NCBI GenBank assembly: GCA_001931905.2
Contig: MSJI02000851.1
Span: forward strand, 1 to 64,000
Reading direction: 5' to 3'
DNA from: Cladosporium sp. IMV 00045
Lineage: Eukaryota; Ascomycota; Dothideomycetes; Cladosporiales; Cladosporiaceae
DNA: 64,000 nucleotides
The notes under the pieces are model-generated. The model was not told where the DNA came from, did no database searches, and worked only from the letters and a program-made list of their open reading frames with translations. Position numbers and translations under genes: made by a program. Within the stretch, counting starts at the first letter, position 1; the number at the start of each line of letters is the position of its first letter. Positions 9,657 through 20,007 of this stretch are shown here, one piece after another.

Positions 9657-12267
9657 TTATTTCTTCTTCTTGGCAATCCTCTTGAGCGCCCTAGTCTCCT
9701 TCTTCATCCTCGAATCCACCATCTTATACTTACCCTTGACACCCCTAGGTCTACCCTTACCCTTATTGAAGCCACCGGCAACGACAAGCTTGGGCTGCGG
9801 CTTCTTGTTGGTGCCCTTCTTAGCCTTGGCCATGAGCTTGCTGATGTTCTGCGCCTTGTCCTTCTCGCTGAGATCGTCGCCCTCGGCCAGACCCTCGCTC
9901 TTCTTCTTGAGTTTCTCGACGCGGCGGGCGGCGCGCATCGTCTTGCGAGCCTTGGCTTCGCGCACCTTCTTGATGGGGCGGGCGTTGAGCGCTTTCTGCT
10001 TCGCTTGGATGGCCGCTGCGGCTTCCTTTGTGATCGGGCGCTGGGTGCGGGAGTGCTGGTTCTCGTCGTCGAGGAACCATTCGGGGAGACCGTCGACGTC
10101 GCGGAGGGAGATCTTGTTGAAGTTGTCGTCGAGGAGTTGTTGCTTTGTCACCTTGCCGGTTGCCAATTGGTGGGCGAGGGTCATGGCTTCGGCGGTGATG
10201 ATGTCGATGTTGGGTTTGCCGCGCGAGGCCTCGGCGTCCTCCTCATCTTCCCATTCGTTCACTTCCTCGGGCGCCGTGTTGACTTCTTCGATCTCGGAAT
10301 CGTCGTCGTCGTCCTTGTCGAAAGTGGCGTGCTTCTCAGCTTTGGTCGCCTTGGCTGACTTGGCCTTGGGTTCGGGGGATGCGGACTTCACATCGACGCC
10401 GCTGTCCGACTCCGCATCTTCCTCCACCGGCTCATCAATACCTCCAATGTCCTTGAAGATATCTTGTTCGAAGAAAGATGCTGCGCGGTTTGTCAAGCCA
10501 TCTTTGCGAGGTGCGGGCTTTCCTTGCAGATTTGTCATGAGCTTGTCTCCATTGCCGTCCTCCTCTTCGTCTGAAGAATCTCTATCGTCCTCCTCCTCTT
10601 GAAGACCGGCGTCGCTGTCAGAACCCTCGTCCTCATTTCCAGAACCAAAGCCCTCGAACTCTTCCTCGTCCTCGCCTCGTGACTTCATGCGCGCACGCTT
10701 GGCCTTGATTTTGGCGTTTCTGTCTTCCCTCTTCTCGGTGTACTGCTGGTACATGTCGTCTAATTGTTGTTCAAGGCGATCGCCATCTTCGTCCTCTTCC
10801 TCTTCCTCATCGAACACGGCCTCGTTGGACTTCTCGGGTTCGGCGGTAGTATGCATCTTTGCGCGGCTGAGTTGTCGAGAAATTCCAGACTTGTCTACGT
10901 CCCTCAGCTTGAACGTGTTTTCGCCGTTCTCAGCAGCTTCAATACCAATGTCCGTTGGCGTGATCATATGCATCTGCAGGCGGGTGAGTTCCTTTTGCTT
11001 GCGCTCGTTTTCCTTCCTCCTCTCCTTGCGTTTCGACTTGTCCGCGTTCTCCTTCATGCGCTGAATCTCCTGCTGCAATCTCAACTCGTCATCCATAGAC
11101 TCGACAGTAACACCCTCTGCGCCTGCTCCCTCTGCTGCGGCATCGTCGGCAGTTCCTGAGATCGTGGTCGCTGTTGAAGTGGCGCCAGGAGCGGGCTTCT
11201 TTTGTCGGAGGCCAAAGAGGCCACGGGCCTTCAAGCGCCATCTCAGGAGCAACTTGAATTCCTTGCGGCCCAAAAGCTTGAGATCTTGGCAGCAAAGCCT
11301 GATCTCCTCGGTGGTCTCAGGCAGGCGCTCCAGAATTTCAAGTGTCATTTTGTCGTTTCCTTCTTCCCGGAAGTGCAAGCGATTCATGGCTCCGAGCATC
11401 TGAATGGGATCCTCGTCCGTGATGAAATCGCTCACAGAGGCTTCGTGGAATTGTGTCCAATCTCCCTCATCGTAGCCCTCACGCTTTCTCTTCTTCTTCT
11501 CCGGGTTGAAAACCTTTGCTTCCATGTTGGGAGCCTTCTCTTTCACTTCGGCGAAGGCGTAGTTGGCGTCCAGGAATCGGGGATCCAGGTTCTTGGGAGC
11601 CTTGTAGCCACGGCAGACGTAGAAGGTCTCGGCGGAGACATTACGGGATGATGGAGGCTTGGTCTGCTCGACCTTCTCGAAGAGCTGCTTGAAGACCCAC
11701 TCCAGTTTTTGACTGTCCTTGGAGCGGAAAACCTTGGTGACGAAGTTGCCGTTGGGCGCAAGGAACTCGGTCGCGAGCTTCAACGAAGCCAGCACAAGCT
11801 CGTTCTGGGAGAAAGCATCCTGTACCCAGGCAGTACCGACGTTGGGCGCACCGTCGTGAATGACAGTGTCGGCCTTCCAGGTCTTGAGGTGGCCGCGGAT
11901 AGTAGCGCGGCACTTGTCGGTGGTGATGTCGCCCTGGAAAGAGATTGTCTTGGGAATCGGCTTGATTGGCGACAGATCAACACCGATGATCAGACTCTTG
12001 ACAGGCATTGTCTCGGCGGCAACCTGCATCCAGGAACCGGGAGCAGCACACAAATCGATAAGACATCTTGACTGCTGAAGGAAGCCATATTTCTTGTTGA
12101 GCTGGACGAGCTTGAAGGCAGCACGGGCGCGGTAACCCTTTTCTTTGGCAAGATGGTAGTACTTGTCCAAACGCGCCTTCGCGTTCTGTGAGATGGAGAA
12201 GTGGTTAGATGTGTGCGCGGATAATCATGAAGAGTATGAAATATCTTACCTTCTTGTCGATGGCCAT
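9657..12267 (-). CDS. SPB1: Spb1, 2'-O-ribose methyltransferase of 60S ribosomal precursor
   Basis: Two exons: 12267-12250 (MAIDKK) and 12185-9657, joined in phase 0 across a 64-nt intron (GTAAGA..CACAG). The product is 848 residues, close to yeast Spb1 (841). Spb1 methylates the A-loop of 25S rRNA and is required for 60S assembly in the nucleolus. The FtsJ/RrmJ-type domain fills about residues 10-215: [16 protein letters not shown]-binding [11 protein letters not shown], and HDGAPNVG with the catalytic Asp. A DUF3381-like middle follows. A long acidic coiled-coil region ([11 protein letters not shown] and similar) leads to the basic Spb1_C domain with the [11 protein letters not shown] segment near the end. 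It shares a 623-bp upstream region with the divergent YMC020W-type gene. The long plus-strand frames over this gene are shadows of its acidic stretches. Confidence 0.95.
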
Positions 12268-12890
12268 TTTGGGTCGGGCGCAGACCGCGGGTGTGGTATG
12301 TGGTGAAGGAGTGAGAGCAGACGGCCTGAGAAATTCTACCTAGAGAGACCAGACCCCGAGGCGAGGGCCAGCCAGAAAACTTCACTTCACACTACTTCCT
12401 CCGCTTGTCGCTGGCGATCGGCCATCCCCACTGAGTTACGGGCCGAACCTTGATGAGACGCCGCTCTCAGTATCAAAAGTGACGGTAAATCATGAAGTCG
12501 ATGAAGGTACAAAGAGACCTGCTGTGAATACACAGACGGATCAATACAGATAGGGCTTCAACTTGACGTTATGTACTGCGATATGCGAAGCGAGTATAAC
12601 TTCGCCCTCTTGTCATGGCAAATGTTCGCTCTCACAGCCGCCTGACGTTCCCCAATACTAGAGACATGCGCCCCCCAGCAACATTCGCGTTCGTGATAGA
12701 TGCAGTAGGTAAGTGACATCACCAAGACGCCAGTCGCAGGAACAAGCTTCCTCGCGAGTCCATGCCGAACAAGGTACTTGCCTCCCTCCACCCTCTCCAT
12801 ACGTTCAATCGTCTCTCACCCACATTCCACTATTTCCTAACATACCCACTCAAGCGCAGGCGAGAGGCTTTGCGCGACGTTCTTGCGCTC
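12268..12890. other. Divergent promoter region SPB1 / YMC020W-type gene
   Basis: 623 bp between the two start codons. The plus-strand frame is open from an ATG at 12762, but the conserved start is MAPRRKK at 12891. No TATA box is evident. Confidence 0.5.
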
Positions 12891-15683
12891 ATGGCTCCAA
12901 GGCGCAAGAAGTCGCGCCAGAACTCTCAAGCGCCGGTTGAATCGTCACCCGACACCAACCAATCCACGCCCGACACGCACAAGCCAGCCAACCCGCCCGA
13001 AACAGCGCATGCACCTGATCCGATCGATACAAAGCACGCCCATAATGCCGCCACCAAGACTCCTTCAGAGGACACAACTCCCAAAGGCGCTTCGAGAAGT
13101 AGTTGGTACGGCGGATCCTGGAGACTCAAAGCGTCCCCTCTCACCCAAACTGCGAGAGAGTCCATCTCTGTAGCACAAGGCGTCACGTCGGAAGCACTCG
13201 CCGAAAGTGGAAAACAAATCGCCGAGGCCTCCAAGAGACCAGGCCAGTATGTCTCCAAGGGCATGCGTGGCAGTCGAAAGAGCATTCCCTTGGTCGCTGA
13301 GACAACCAAAACGCATGCAACGAGCGACGCTGGCGATAAGAGCCGCCCACGACTAGGATCTCAAGAAAAGTTGAAAGGGTTCGACGGAGTGGAAGAGGGC
13401 AGGAGTGGGGCAACAGGAGCTGTCGAGCGCAAGTTGTCTATCGAGGAAGCACCCTTACCACCCGAGCCGGTCTTGGAATCCACAGCCGCAGACGACACGA
13501 AGAGCATAGCTGGCAGCCAGCGACCTCAGTCTGGAGCTTGGTTTGGATGGTGGTCACGGCCGGATGGTTACGACACCGACCGACAGAAGGCGAAAGAGCA
13601 CGACAAGGGCTTTGACGAAGCCACGAGCACACCACTTCCTGGCACACCAGATCAAGAGATGGAAGCCACGAAGCCGTTAGAGGAAGCTCAAGTCGATACC
13701 CATCTGAATGACGCTGACCCTGGGTTGCAGCCGGAGATGAGTGTAAATGCTGGATCGACAAGGTCATGGTTTGGCTTGTGGAGCAGTGCACAGAACGGAC
13801 AGGCCGCACTGGATGATCAGGCGAAGAAGGACATCACTGCGCAAGATGTTCCAGACATCACTGTGTCCGCTGATGGCACACCGGAAACGACCGCTGGCAA
13901 CAAGCAAAACAACCAACAAGACGACAAGCCCGATGACAAGGTTGACGGTGGCGATCGACCAACACCGACCGGGTGGGCATTCTGGTCCCTGGACAAGTCG
14001 AAGACACCTGCGGCAACCCCCGGTGGCACACGAAAGCAGGTCGGTGAGCTGGCTGTGGCGGACACCCCAAGCCAAAGTCACCCAGAAGCCGCACAATTTA
14101 ACGAACAGCGCGAGGCTCCGAAGCCGAAGCCCAAAAGAACCGGCTCGCTGCTGGGACGGAAACGAACAAACACAGACAAGCTGGATCAGTCGGGAGAGTC
14201 ATCGTCGACAACGCCTGTCGCCACTCCAAGACCCAGTACTCCTGTAGGAGGGTTGTCCGCCAACGAGACAAGCGAGCCGATGCCTATTCAGCGAGGCAAG
14301 ACCACACCACAAAGCCGACCGAACATCATCCTCCCTGCCTTCGATGCGACATACCCACCGCTACCTGACCCCTCATATCTTGAGCGTGTGTCGCGATATG
14401 TCACTGACACTTTAAGAATTACCGAACCACCTTCAACGCCTCCCCATGTCTTCAAAACACCCGTGAAGCCCAGAATCAAGAAAGCGATCTCACTGGGTGT
14501 ACATGGCTTTTTCCCTGCTGCACTTATTCAGAGAGTTTTGGGACAACCTACTGGGACGTCAATACGTTTTGCAAATTATGGAGCGACTTCAATCAAGGCT
14601 TGGTGCGAGGCAAATCAGCCTGACATCAAAAACGTTGAGATTGAGAAGGTAGCATTGGAAGGCGAAGGCTACGTGTCAGATCGAGTCGACACATTGTGGA
14701 AACTCATGCTGAACTGGCTCAGTCATCTACGACAAGCAGACTTTATCCTCGTTTGCTGTCATAGCCAGGGTGTGCCCGTTGCTATCTCGCTAATGGCCAA
14801 ACTCATCCAATTAGGCTGCCTCAGTCCGAACGCTCGCATCGGCATCTGCGCGATGGCCGGCATCAACCTAGGCCCTTTCCTCGATTACAAGTCTCGTCTC
14901 TTTGGTGGTAGCGCACTCGAGCTCTTTGACTTCTGCGACAACAACAGCAAAGTGTCTCGCACATATGCCCAATCGCTCGACATATGCTTGAGACACGGGG
15001 TCCGCGTATCTTATGTCGGCAGTCTCGACGATCAACTGGTCAGTCTTGAGAGTAGTCTTCACGCCCCGCTTTCTCATCCCTACGTCAATCGCGGTCTTTT
15101 CGTGGACGGCCGCTTGCACGCCCCTAATTTCTTGACCCACCTTGTCATCTTTGCTATCAAGTTGCGGAACCTCGGAGTCTCTGATCATGGCCTTATTCGG
15201 GAGGTCTCCGCCCCACTCGCTGGGAGTCTCGTCGGCGGCGAAGGTCATAGCAGAGTATACGACGATCCAGCCGTCTATCGCCTTGCAATCGATTTCGCGC
15301 TCGAGAGTTCTAATGTGGCTCCGCCCTTCTCCGGATCCGGCACAACTAAAGAAAATGCCTTTGACCGCCGGTCCAGCGCTGCCAGCTACCCATCCTCCAC
15401 GTCCGCAGCAAACAGCATGCGCCGTGGCACTATGAACGAGGCGAACACTCTTCCCGGCATTGGTGCACTCATCGCGCCGTACGAGCCACCTCCCACCGCC
15501 AGCAGCGCCAATCCTTTCTTCTTGCCCTGGGCTGTCAGAGGTATGCTGGAAGAGGAGCTGGTGAAGAGAGACATGATGGATGAGGTTCGGGAACTAGTGA
15601 GGGAGTTCGAAGAGTGGAAGCCTACGAGCAAGGTACTCAAAGACGTCAAATGGCGCCTTGAAGCCGTCAAGGGCATGGTCTGA
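12891..15683 (+). CDS. YMC020W-like alpha/beta-hydrolase domain protein
   Basis: Single exon, 930 residues from the ATG at 12891. The first 480 residues are low-complexity (Ser/Thr/Pro/Lys/Glu) but carry four Trp motifs at about 72-77 (SWYGGSW), 216-222 (AWFGWWS), 292-298 (SWFGLWS) and 362-366 (WAFWS). The C-terminal half is a lipase-like fold. Landmarks are GVHGFFP (537-542), the nucleophile elbow CHSQG with S625, a likely acid in SLDDQLV (about 713) and a His in LTHLVIF or LHAPN. This matches the conserved fungal family of yeast YML020W, whose enzymatic role is not established as far as I know. No signal peptide or clear membrane segment is seen. The gene is transcribed away from SPB1 and followed by 700 bp without genes. 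Confidence 0.82.
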   Translation: MAPRRKKSRQNSQAPVESSPDTNQSTPDTHKPANPPETAHAPDPIDTKHAHNAATKTPSEDTTPKGASRSSWYGGSWRLKASPLTQTARESISVAQGVTSEALAESGKQIAEASKRPGQYVSKGMRGSRKSIPLVAETTKTHATSDAGDKSRPRLGSQEKLKGFDGVEEGRSGATGAVERKLSIEEAPLPPEPVLESTAADDTKSIAGSQRPQSGAWFGWWSRPDGYDTDRQKAKEHDKGFDEATSTPLPGTPDQEMEATKPLEEAQVDTHLNDADPGLQPEMSVNAGSTRSWFGLWSSAQNGQAALDDQAKKDITAQDVPDITVSADGTPETTAGNKQNNQQDDKPDDKVDGGDRPTPTGWAFWSLDKSKTPAATPGGTRKQVGELAVADTPSQSHPEAAQFNEQREAPKPKPKRTGSLLGRKRTNTDKLDQSGESSSTTPVATPRPSTPVGGLSANETSEPMPIQRGKTTPQSRPNIILPAFDATYPPLPDPSYLERVSRYVTDTLRITEPPSTPPHVFKTPVKPRIKKAISLGVHGFFPAALIQRVLGQPTGTSIRFANYGATSIKAWCEANQPDIKNVEIEKVALEGEGYVSDRVDTLWKLMLNWLSHLRQADFILVCCHSQGVPVAISLMAKLIQLGCLSPNARIGICAMAGINLGPFLDYKSRLFGGSALELFDFCDNNSKVSRTYAQSLDICLRHGVRVSYVGSLDDQLVSLESSLHAPLSHPYVNRGLFVDGRLHAPNFLTHLVIFAIKLRNLGVSDHGLIREVSAPLAGSLVGGEGHSRVYDDPAVYRLAIDFALESSNVAPPFSGSGTTKENAFDRRSSAASYPSSTSAANSMRRGTMNEANTLPGIGALIAPYEPPPTASSANPFFLPWAVRGMLEEELVKRDMMDEVRELVREFEEWKPTSKVLKDVKWRLEAVKGMV

Positions 15684-16385
15684 TGTCTCTTGCCAGGGTA
15701 ATGGGGTTTTCACATGTCCTAATGTTGCCGTTATTTGAGCGTGTCTTGTCTTTGGTTGGCGTTTTCAGGCAGGATTTCGAGTGTCAGTATACATTCAAGA
15801 GGGATATATCATAGTTTTTTTTTTTACAGTTACGGCAAGCAATGGTAATCATCAGTAAAGAGCTCGCACTCCATTCGCATTCAACGATGAATCTCGGTTT
15901 ATGCCCGAATTTAGCGAACCCTAGCCCTATGGCCCTACTGTCAAATCGTCACGCTAAAGCCAAACGCTCCTGTTTTGCATATAGCACTTCGTCCGGACAA
16001 GCTCACAAGTTCGTTCCGCCCTACGCATTTACGGGGCCGACGAAGGGAAAAATTGCCGTTTTGTTACATTTCGCCTCCTTGTCTCGCGTACAAAACTTCC
16101 CAGCGCAGACGCCCTAATCAACCCGCCTCTGAGTGGAGCCAACAAGCAGCAGCTAACATGCCGGCAATGCTTGGGCTAGAACAGACGATGCTTGTCGTTT
16201 GAAGCGGTGCCCTAGGGAGATTTACATGAGCCTATACATGGGTGGACAAGAGCGGTGGATATATAAGAGACGGTCGCTGCTCCAATTGTGAATGTCTCTC
16301 TGCAGATACACCGTCTGCTTGCACACTTGCGTCCGCTCGTTATCTTTCGTTTCTCGCATTCTTTCTTTCTACTACAAGTACCACC
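15684..16385. other. Non-coding: 3' flank and metalloprotease promoter
   Basis: 702 bp with a run of 10 T at about 15816-15825 and a TATA box at 16260. No supportable gene. Confidence 0.55.
16260..16267 (+). promoter_or_regulatory. TATA box of the secreted metalloprotease gene
   Basis: TATATAAG, 126 bp before the ATG at 16386, followed by C/T-rich leader sequence. Confidence 0.6.
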
Positions 16386-17378
16386 ATGTCTTTGAGGTCC
16401 GCTCTTTTTGCCTTGTCGGCTCTCACTATGGGCGCGCTGGCGCAGCCCAACACTCACCGCAGCCTCAATGGCCGCGCTGCTTCTACGTCCGCGGCATCCA
16501 TTCCCCAAGCCACCACTTGGGACCCTCCGTCGGATATGGTCAAGGGTCTTGAACAGGTACGTATCCTTGCATCACGTCTACCTTCCATTTCGCTAACGTG
16601 CCGCTGGAAAGGTGTGGGAACACACCATGGAAGAGAACCCCGACGGTCTAAAAGACAAGAACTGGATTACCGACCAGCTGATGGCCAACAACGGCAGCAT
16701 CAACTACTGCGTGCGCTGGAACACGAAGACCACCTCCACCGCCGCCAACAGGACCAAGACGGAAGACGCCCTGCAGCGCTCTCTGAACAAATGGGTCAAC
16801 ACGCTTGTCGGATTCGAAGGATTCCCCTTGACCGAGTCCAACGTCAAAGTCGTCGGCTACGCCGTCAAAGACGAGAGTCTGCTCGAAGGCGACACCGCGG
16901 GTCTTGACGTCTACACCACAGCAGACGCCGACGGGGTGCCCGAGTGCGACACCCGTTGCTACCGCGGAGCCCACCTTGAGGACCCGGACTATCTGTCTTC
17001 TTGCCCTGGCGGCGAGGAGAGCAGGTACGACATCAGCCTTTGGCTTGACGACAGCCTGGCTGGCAACATGGGTGGCTACGGCTACAACTGGGGTCAAGAG
17101 CTGCCGCCGGATTACTTCTTTGAGACGGTCGAGGATGAGAATGTCCACATTCTCTTGCACGAGATGGGACACGGATTTGGCTTGCTTGGTGAGTTAACTT
17201 ATATTGATTTGTCATTGGTGCAGGTATCTGACTTGGGTCTCTAGACTTCTACGACTGGACTCCCGAAGGCCAGGAAAGCTTCGTCATGATGGCCGGCAGC
17301 GCGTTTGAGGTCACCGAATTTGACGCCTGGATGCTGAGGCAGTGGTGGACCAAGCTTAAGCCGGAGCGAGGATGGTGA
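16386..17378 (+). CDS. Secreted zinc metalloprotease, metzincin-like (HExxHxxGxxD)
   Basis: Three exons: 16386-16556, 16612-17188 and 17245-17378, giving 293 residues with both junctions in frame. Introns are 55 and 56 nt (GTACGT..AAAG with GCTAAC; GTGAGT..CTAG). Residues 1-19 are a signal peptide (Leu/Ala-rich, cleavage about ALA-QP). The zinc motif HEMGHGFGLLD lies at 240-250, giving H240 and H244 as ligands, E241 as base and D250 at the third-ligand place. A VMMAG stretch about 13 residues later may serve as Met-turn. Four to five Cys around 165-190 suggest disulphides. Small secreted enzymes of this kind degrade extracellular protein. Exon 3 is short and ends 101 bp from the convergent alpha-glucosidase. 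The second intron cuts the codon of D250. I do not know a characterised orthologue. Confidence 0.8.
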
Positions 17379-17479
17379 GGCAGGCTTGGTGTTGACCGCC
17401 AGGGCTCGCCGTTGCTGCTTGAGGTTGATTGAAGAGAAAAGAGGAGAGTCCCAGTCAGTCGGCGCCGGGCGCTGTTACA

Positions 17480-19273
17480 TCATTGATCGTAGTTGATGTA
17501 CACCCTGCCTTCCCACGGGCTCAGTAATGGTCGACCGTTCTCTAACTTCTTCGACCCTTCCAATACCGTGCTCATCAGTAGCCTGGGCGCATCCTTACCC
17601 ACGGCAGCGGCGACGTCTGGTCCCAATTCTTCTGCATTGGACATGTTCAGCACCACGACGCATTTGTGCTGTTCATTTTTCGTGTCTTGCTTGAAATATG
17701 AGAACACAGATTCGTTCTCCAGGTCAAGTAGATGGAATGATCCAAAGACGAAGACGCCCCTGTGTTGTTTCCGCAGCCTCAACACTTGCTTGTAGAAGCT
17801 AAGAATCGAATGTGGATCTTTGCGCTGCCTTTCGACATTGATCGTTTGGTAATCGTCGTGTACTCTCATCCACGGTCTTGCCCCTTCAGCAGTAAATCCT
17901 GCATTTGGGGAGTCATCCCACTGAAACGGTATGCGGGAGTGATCGCGTGCCAGCCGGCTGAGGCCATGGATTGTTTTGCGTAATCGCTCTGGGTCTCCTG
18001 ATTCAACAGCTTCGGAGTAAAAACCGCTGCTTTCGACATCCTTATACTCTTCAATGCCCCAGTCTTCAGGCATGTTGGTCATGCCAATTTCTTGGCCTTG
18101 GTACAAGAACAATGTGCCGGTCAGCGTAGCTTGCCAGAGGGCGATGACTTTCGCTGATTTGGCCCATAGCTCTGGAGTGGATGTATCTCCGAATCTGCTC
18201 ACGGCGCGCGCGTTGTCATGGTTCTCGATAAACGCAGTCGTCCACGCGTCGGTTCCTGTGACGAAGCTTTGCCATTTATCGGTGAGAGATTTGAGTTTTG
18301 AGAGCGGGAATGGCTGGTAGATGTATTTGGGCCCGAGGATATTGCCCGTCCCAAGGCGGATGACAGAGAACTCGAAAACCATGTCTAGTTCTTTTGCGGC
18401 GGCGGAGACGTAAGGGATGACTTGGTGAGGGTGTGGCGTATTTGAGAGCTCGCCAACAGAGACCGCACCGTAGGGCGCCAACACCTTGCGGTTCATTTCG
18501 TGAATGAACTCATGTATCCGAGGTCCGTTACACCACATCTCAGGCGCTGACTGGTGCGGTGAGTTTGGATCTGTGACCGGGGCATCGATGAAGTCTTGTC
18601 GTTTGGAATACTTGTTGACTGTGTCAATCCGGAATCCATCAACACCCCGCTCAAGCCAGAAGCGCATTGTGTTATCGTATATAGCATTGCGACATTCTGC
18701 GTTCTCCCAGTTCAGATCAGGTTGATCCGGTGCGTACAGGTGGAGGTAGTATTCTTGCGTAAGGTCGTCCCAGGTCCAAGTCGGGCCTGCAAAGTAGCCT
18801 CTCCAGTTCGTTGGCGGATGACGATTGCCGTTGTCATCGTATCGAGCAGGTTTCCATATGTACCAGTCGCGTTTGAGGTTGCTCTTGGAAGACCGGGATT
18901 CTTGGAACCACTCGTGCTCTTGTGATGTGTGATTTACCACGAGGTCGAGGATGACTTTCATCTCCCGGCGGTGAGCCTCGTGCAGCAAGACATCAACGTC
19001 GTGTATGGAACCGTATGGTGCATATATCTTCTGATAGTCGGAGACATCGTAGCCCATGTCTTTCTGCGGGCTCTCGAATATGGGTGATACCCAGATCACG
19101 TCCACACCAAGATCGTGCAGATAATCAATTTTCGAGATCAGTCCGGGCAAGTCACCCCAACCATCGCCGTTGGAGTCTTTGAAACTGGCGGGATAGACCT
19201 GATAGAAAACGGCATCCTTCCAATAGGGCTCACCGTCCCAGCCGCTGTCTTTGTCCCATGTGATCGAACCCAT
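17480..19273 (-). CDS. GH13 alpha-glucosidase / oligo-1,6-glucosidase (maltase), cytosolic
   Basis: Intronless, 597 residues from the ATG at 19273 (MGSITWDKDSGW). The frame is open 58 codons further upstream, but that part has no conserved sequence. It hydrolyses terminal alpha-1,4 or alpha-1,6 glucosidic bonds of maltose-like sugars. The GH13 hallmarks are complete: YQVYPASFKDSNGDGWGDL near the N-terminus, DLVVNHTS, GFRIDTVN with nucleophile D217, VGELSN with acid/base E275, and ENHDNAR with transition-state stabiliser D353. There is no signal peptide, so it should act on sugar already imported. It is divergent from a sugar permease with 734 bp between starts, and a Zn2Cys6 gene lies beyond the permease. 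This context suggests maltose or isomaltose use; specificity cannot be decided. Confidence 0.92.
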   Translation of the reverse strand: MGSITWDKDSGWDGEPYWKDAVFYQVYPASFKDSNGDGWGDLPGLISKIDYLHDLGVDVIWVSPIFESPQKDMGYDVSDYQKIYAPYGSIHDVDVLLHEAHRREMKVILDLVVNHTSQEHEWFQESRSSKSNLKRDWYIWKPARYDDNGNRHPPTNWRGYFAGPTWTWDDLTQEYYLHLYAPDQPDLNWENAECRNAIYDNTMRFWLERGVDGFRIDTVNKYSKRQDFIDAPVTDPNSPHQSAPEMWCNGPRIHEFIHEMNRKVLAPYGAVSVGELSNTPHPHQVIPYVSAAAKELDMVFEFSVIRLGTGNILGPKYIYQPFPLSKLKSLTDKWQSFVTGTDAWTTAFIENHDNARAVSRFGDTSTPELWAKSAKVIALWQATLTGTLFLYQGQEIGMTNMPEDWGIEEYKDVESSGFYSEAVESGDPERLRKTIHGLSRLARDHSRIPFQWDDSPNAGFTAEGARPWMRVHDDYQTINVERQRKDPHSILSFYKQVLRLRKQHRGVFVFGSFHLLDLENESVFSYFKQDTKNEQHKCVVVLNMSNAEELGPDVAAAVGKDAPRLLMSTVLEGSKKLENGRPLLSPWEGRVYINYDQ

Positions 19274-20007
19274 CGTATATGCTTGAAGGCTATGGGGACG
19301 TGGGTAATCCAGAAGTGTTAATGCACGCAGATTCCTCTTGCGGGTGCAGAGCGGACGGCATTCGAATACTTGTACCCTTGAAGACTGTGTGGGTCGTATT
19401 ATTGTGGAGTCGGAACATCTCATGTGAACTCCATGAACTGATAACACGCATTGTGGAGCTCAGGGAGCGAACGTTCCGCTCACGGCAAGCTTGTCGGTGG
19501 AGTTTCGTCGTGATCAGAGCCAAAGACTTCCATGTGGGCATGAACCGAAAGCTTTCGTGGAGTTGGTCACAACGAGAATGCCGTGCAAACAGGAACAAGA
19601 CGGACTTGGTGGGTAATCGAACGCATTAGTTCGCGGAGTAACACCGCCTTTAAACCACTTCTGGCGAAGACATTCGTCGACGCTAGCGGAGTCTCCTGTT
19701 TTCGCCGCACGATGATTCCCCACACCTCCGCGATGTACCCCACGAAAGCAGGTGAGACTGTTCCTAGGTGCGGAGCAGCGGTATTCGTTGGTGAGAATCA
19801 TAGAATTGGACCTGGAATGAGCCGAGGGGACATCTCACTCCTAGCATGCACCCACCAGTCAAGCTATGACCGGAGGCACTGGACTGTAATAGACTCTGAT
19901 TGCAAGCCCTGACAAGGACAACATAAATAGGGACGACAGATGCCAGCCATTCGAGTCGCTCATCACACCAATCTCAATCCGACTTTTGTGCGCTCCCGCA
20001 AGACACC
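19274..20007. promoter_or_regulatory. Shared divergent promoter of maltase and sugar permease
   Basis: 734 bp between the two start codons. It contains a direct CGG-N5-CGG at 19771-19781 and an inverted CGG-N7-CCG at 19634-19646, the half-site type bound by Zn2Cys6 proteins. Several CCCCAC/GTGGGG-like stretches resemble carbon-repressor sites. An ATAAATAG element precedes the permease. Function is inferred. Confidence 0.45.
19923..19930 (+). promoter_or_regulatory. TATA-like element of the sugar permease gene
   Basis: ATAAATAG, 85 bp before the ATG at 20008. Confidence 0.4.

Noticed and set aside
9474..10602. Two long plus-strand frames (294 and 310 codons) antisense to SPB1
   Set aside because: They mirror the acidic and lysine-rich stretches of SPB1 (runs of Ser, Leu and Val), a common shadow effect.
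12762..12890. Upstream in-frame ATG of the YMC020W-type gene
   Set aside because: The 43 added residues are unconserved, while MAPRRKK at 12891 is the usual type of start for this family.
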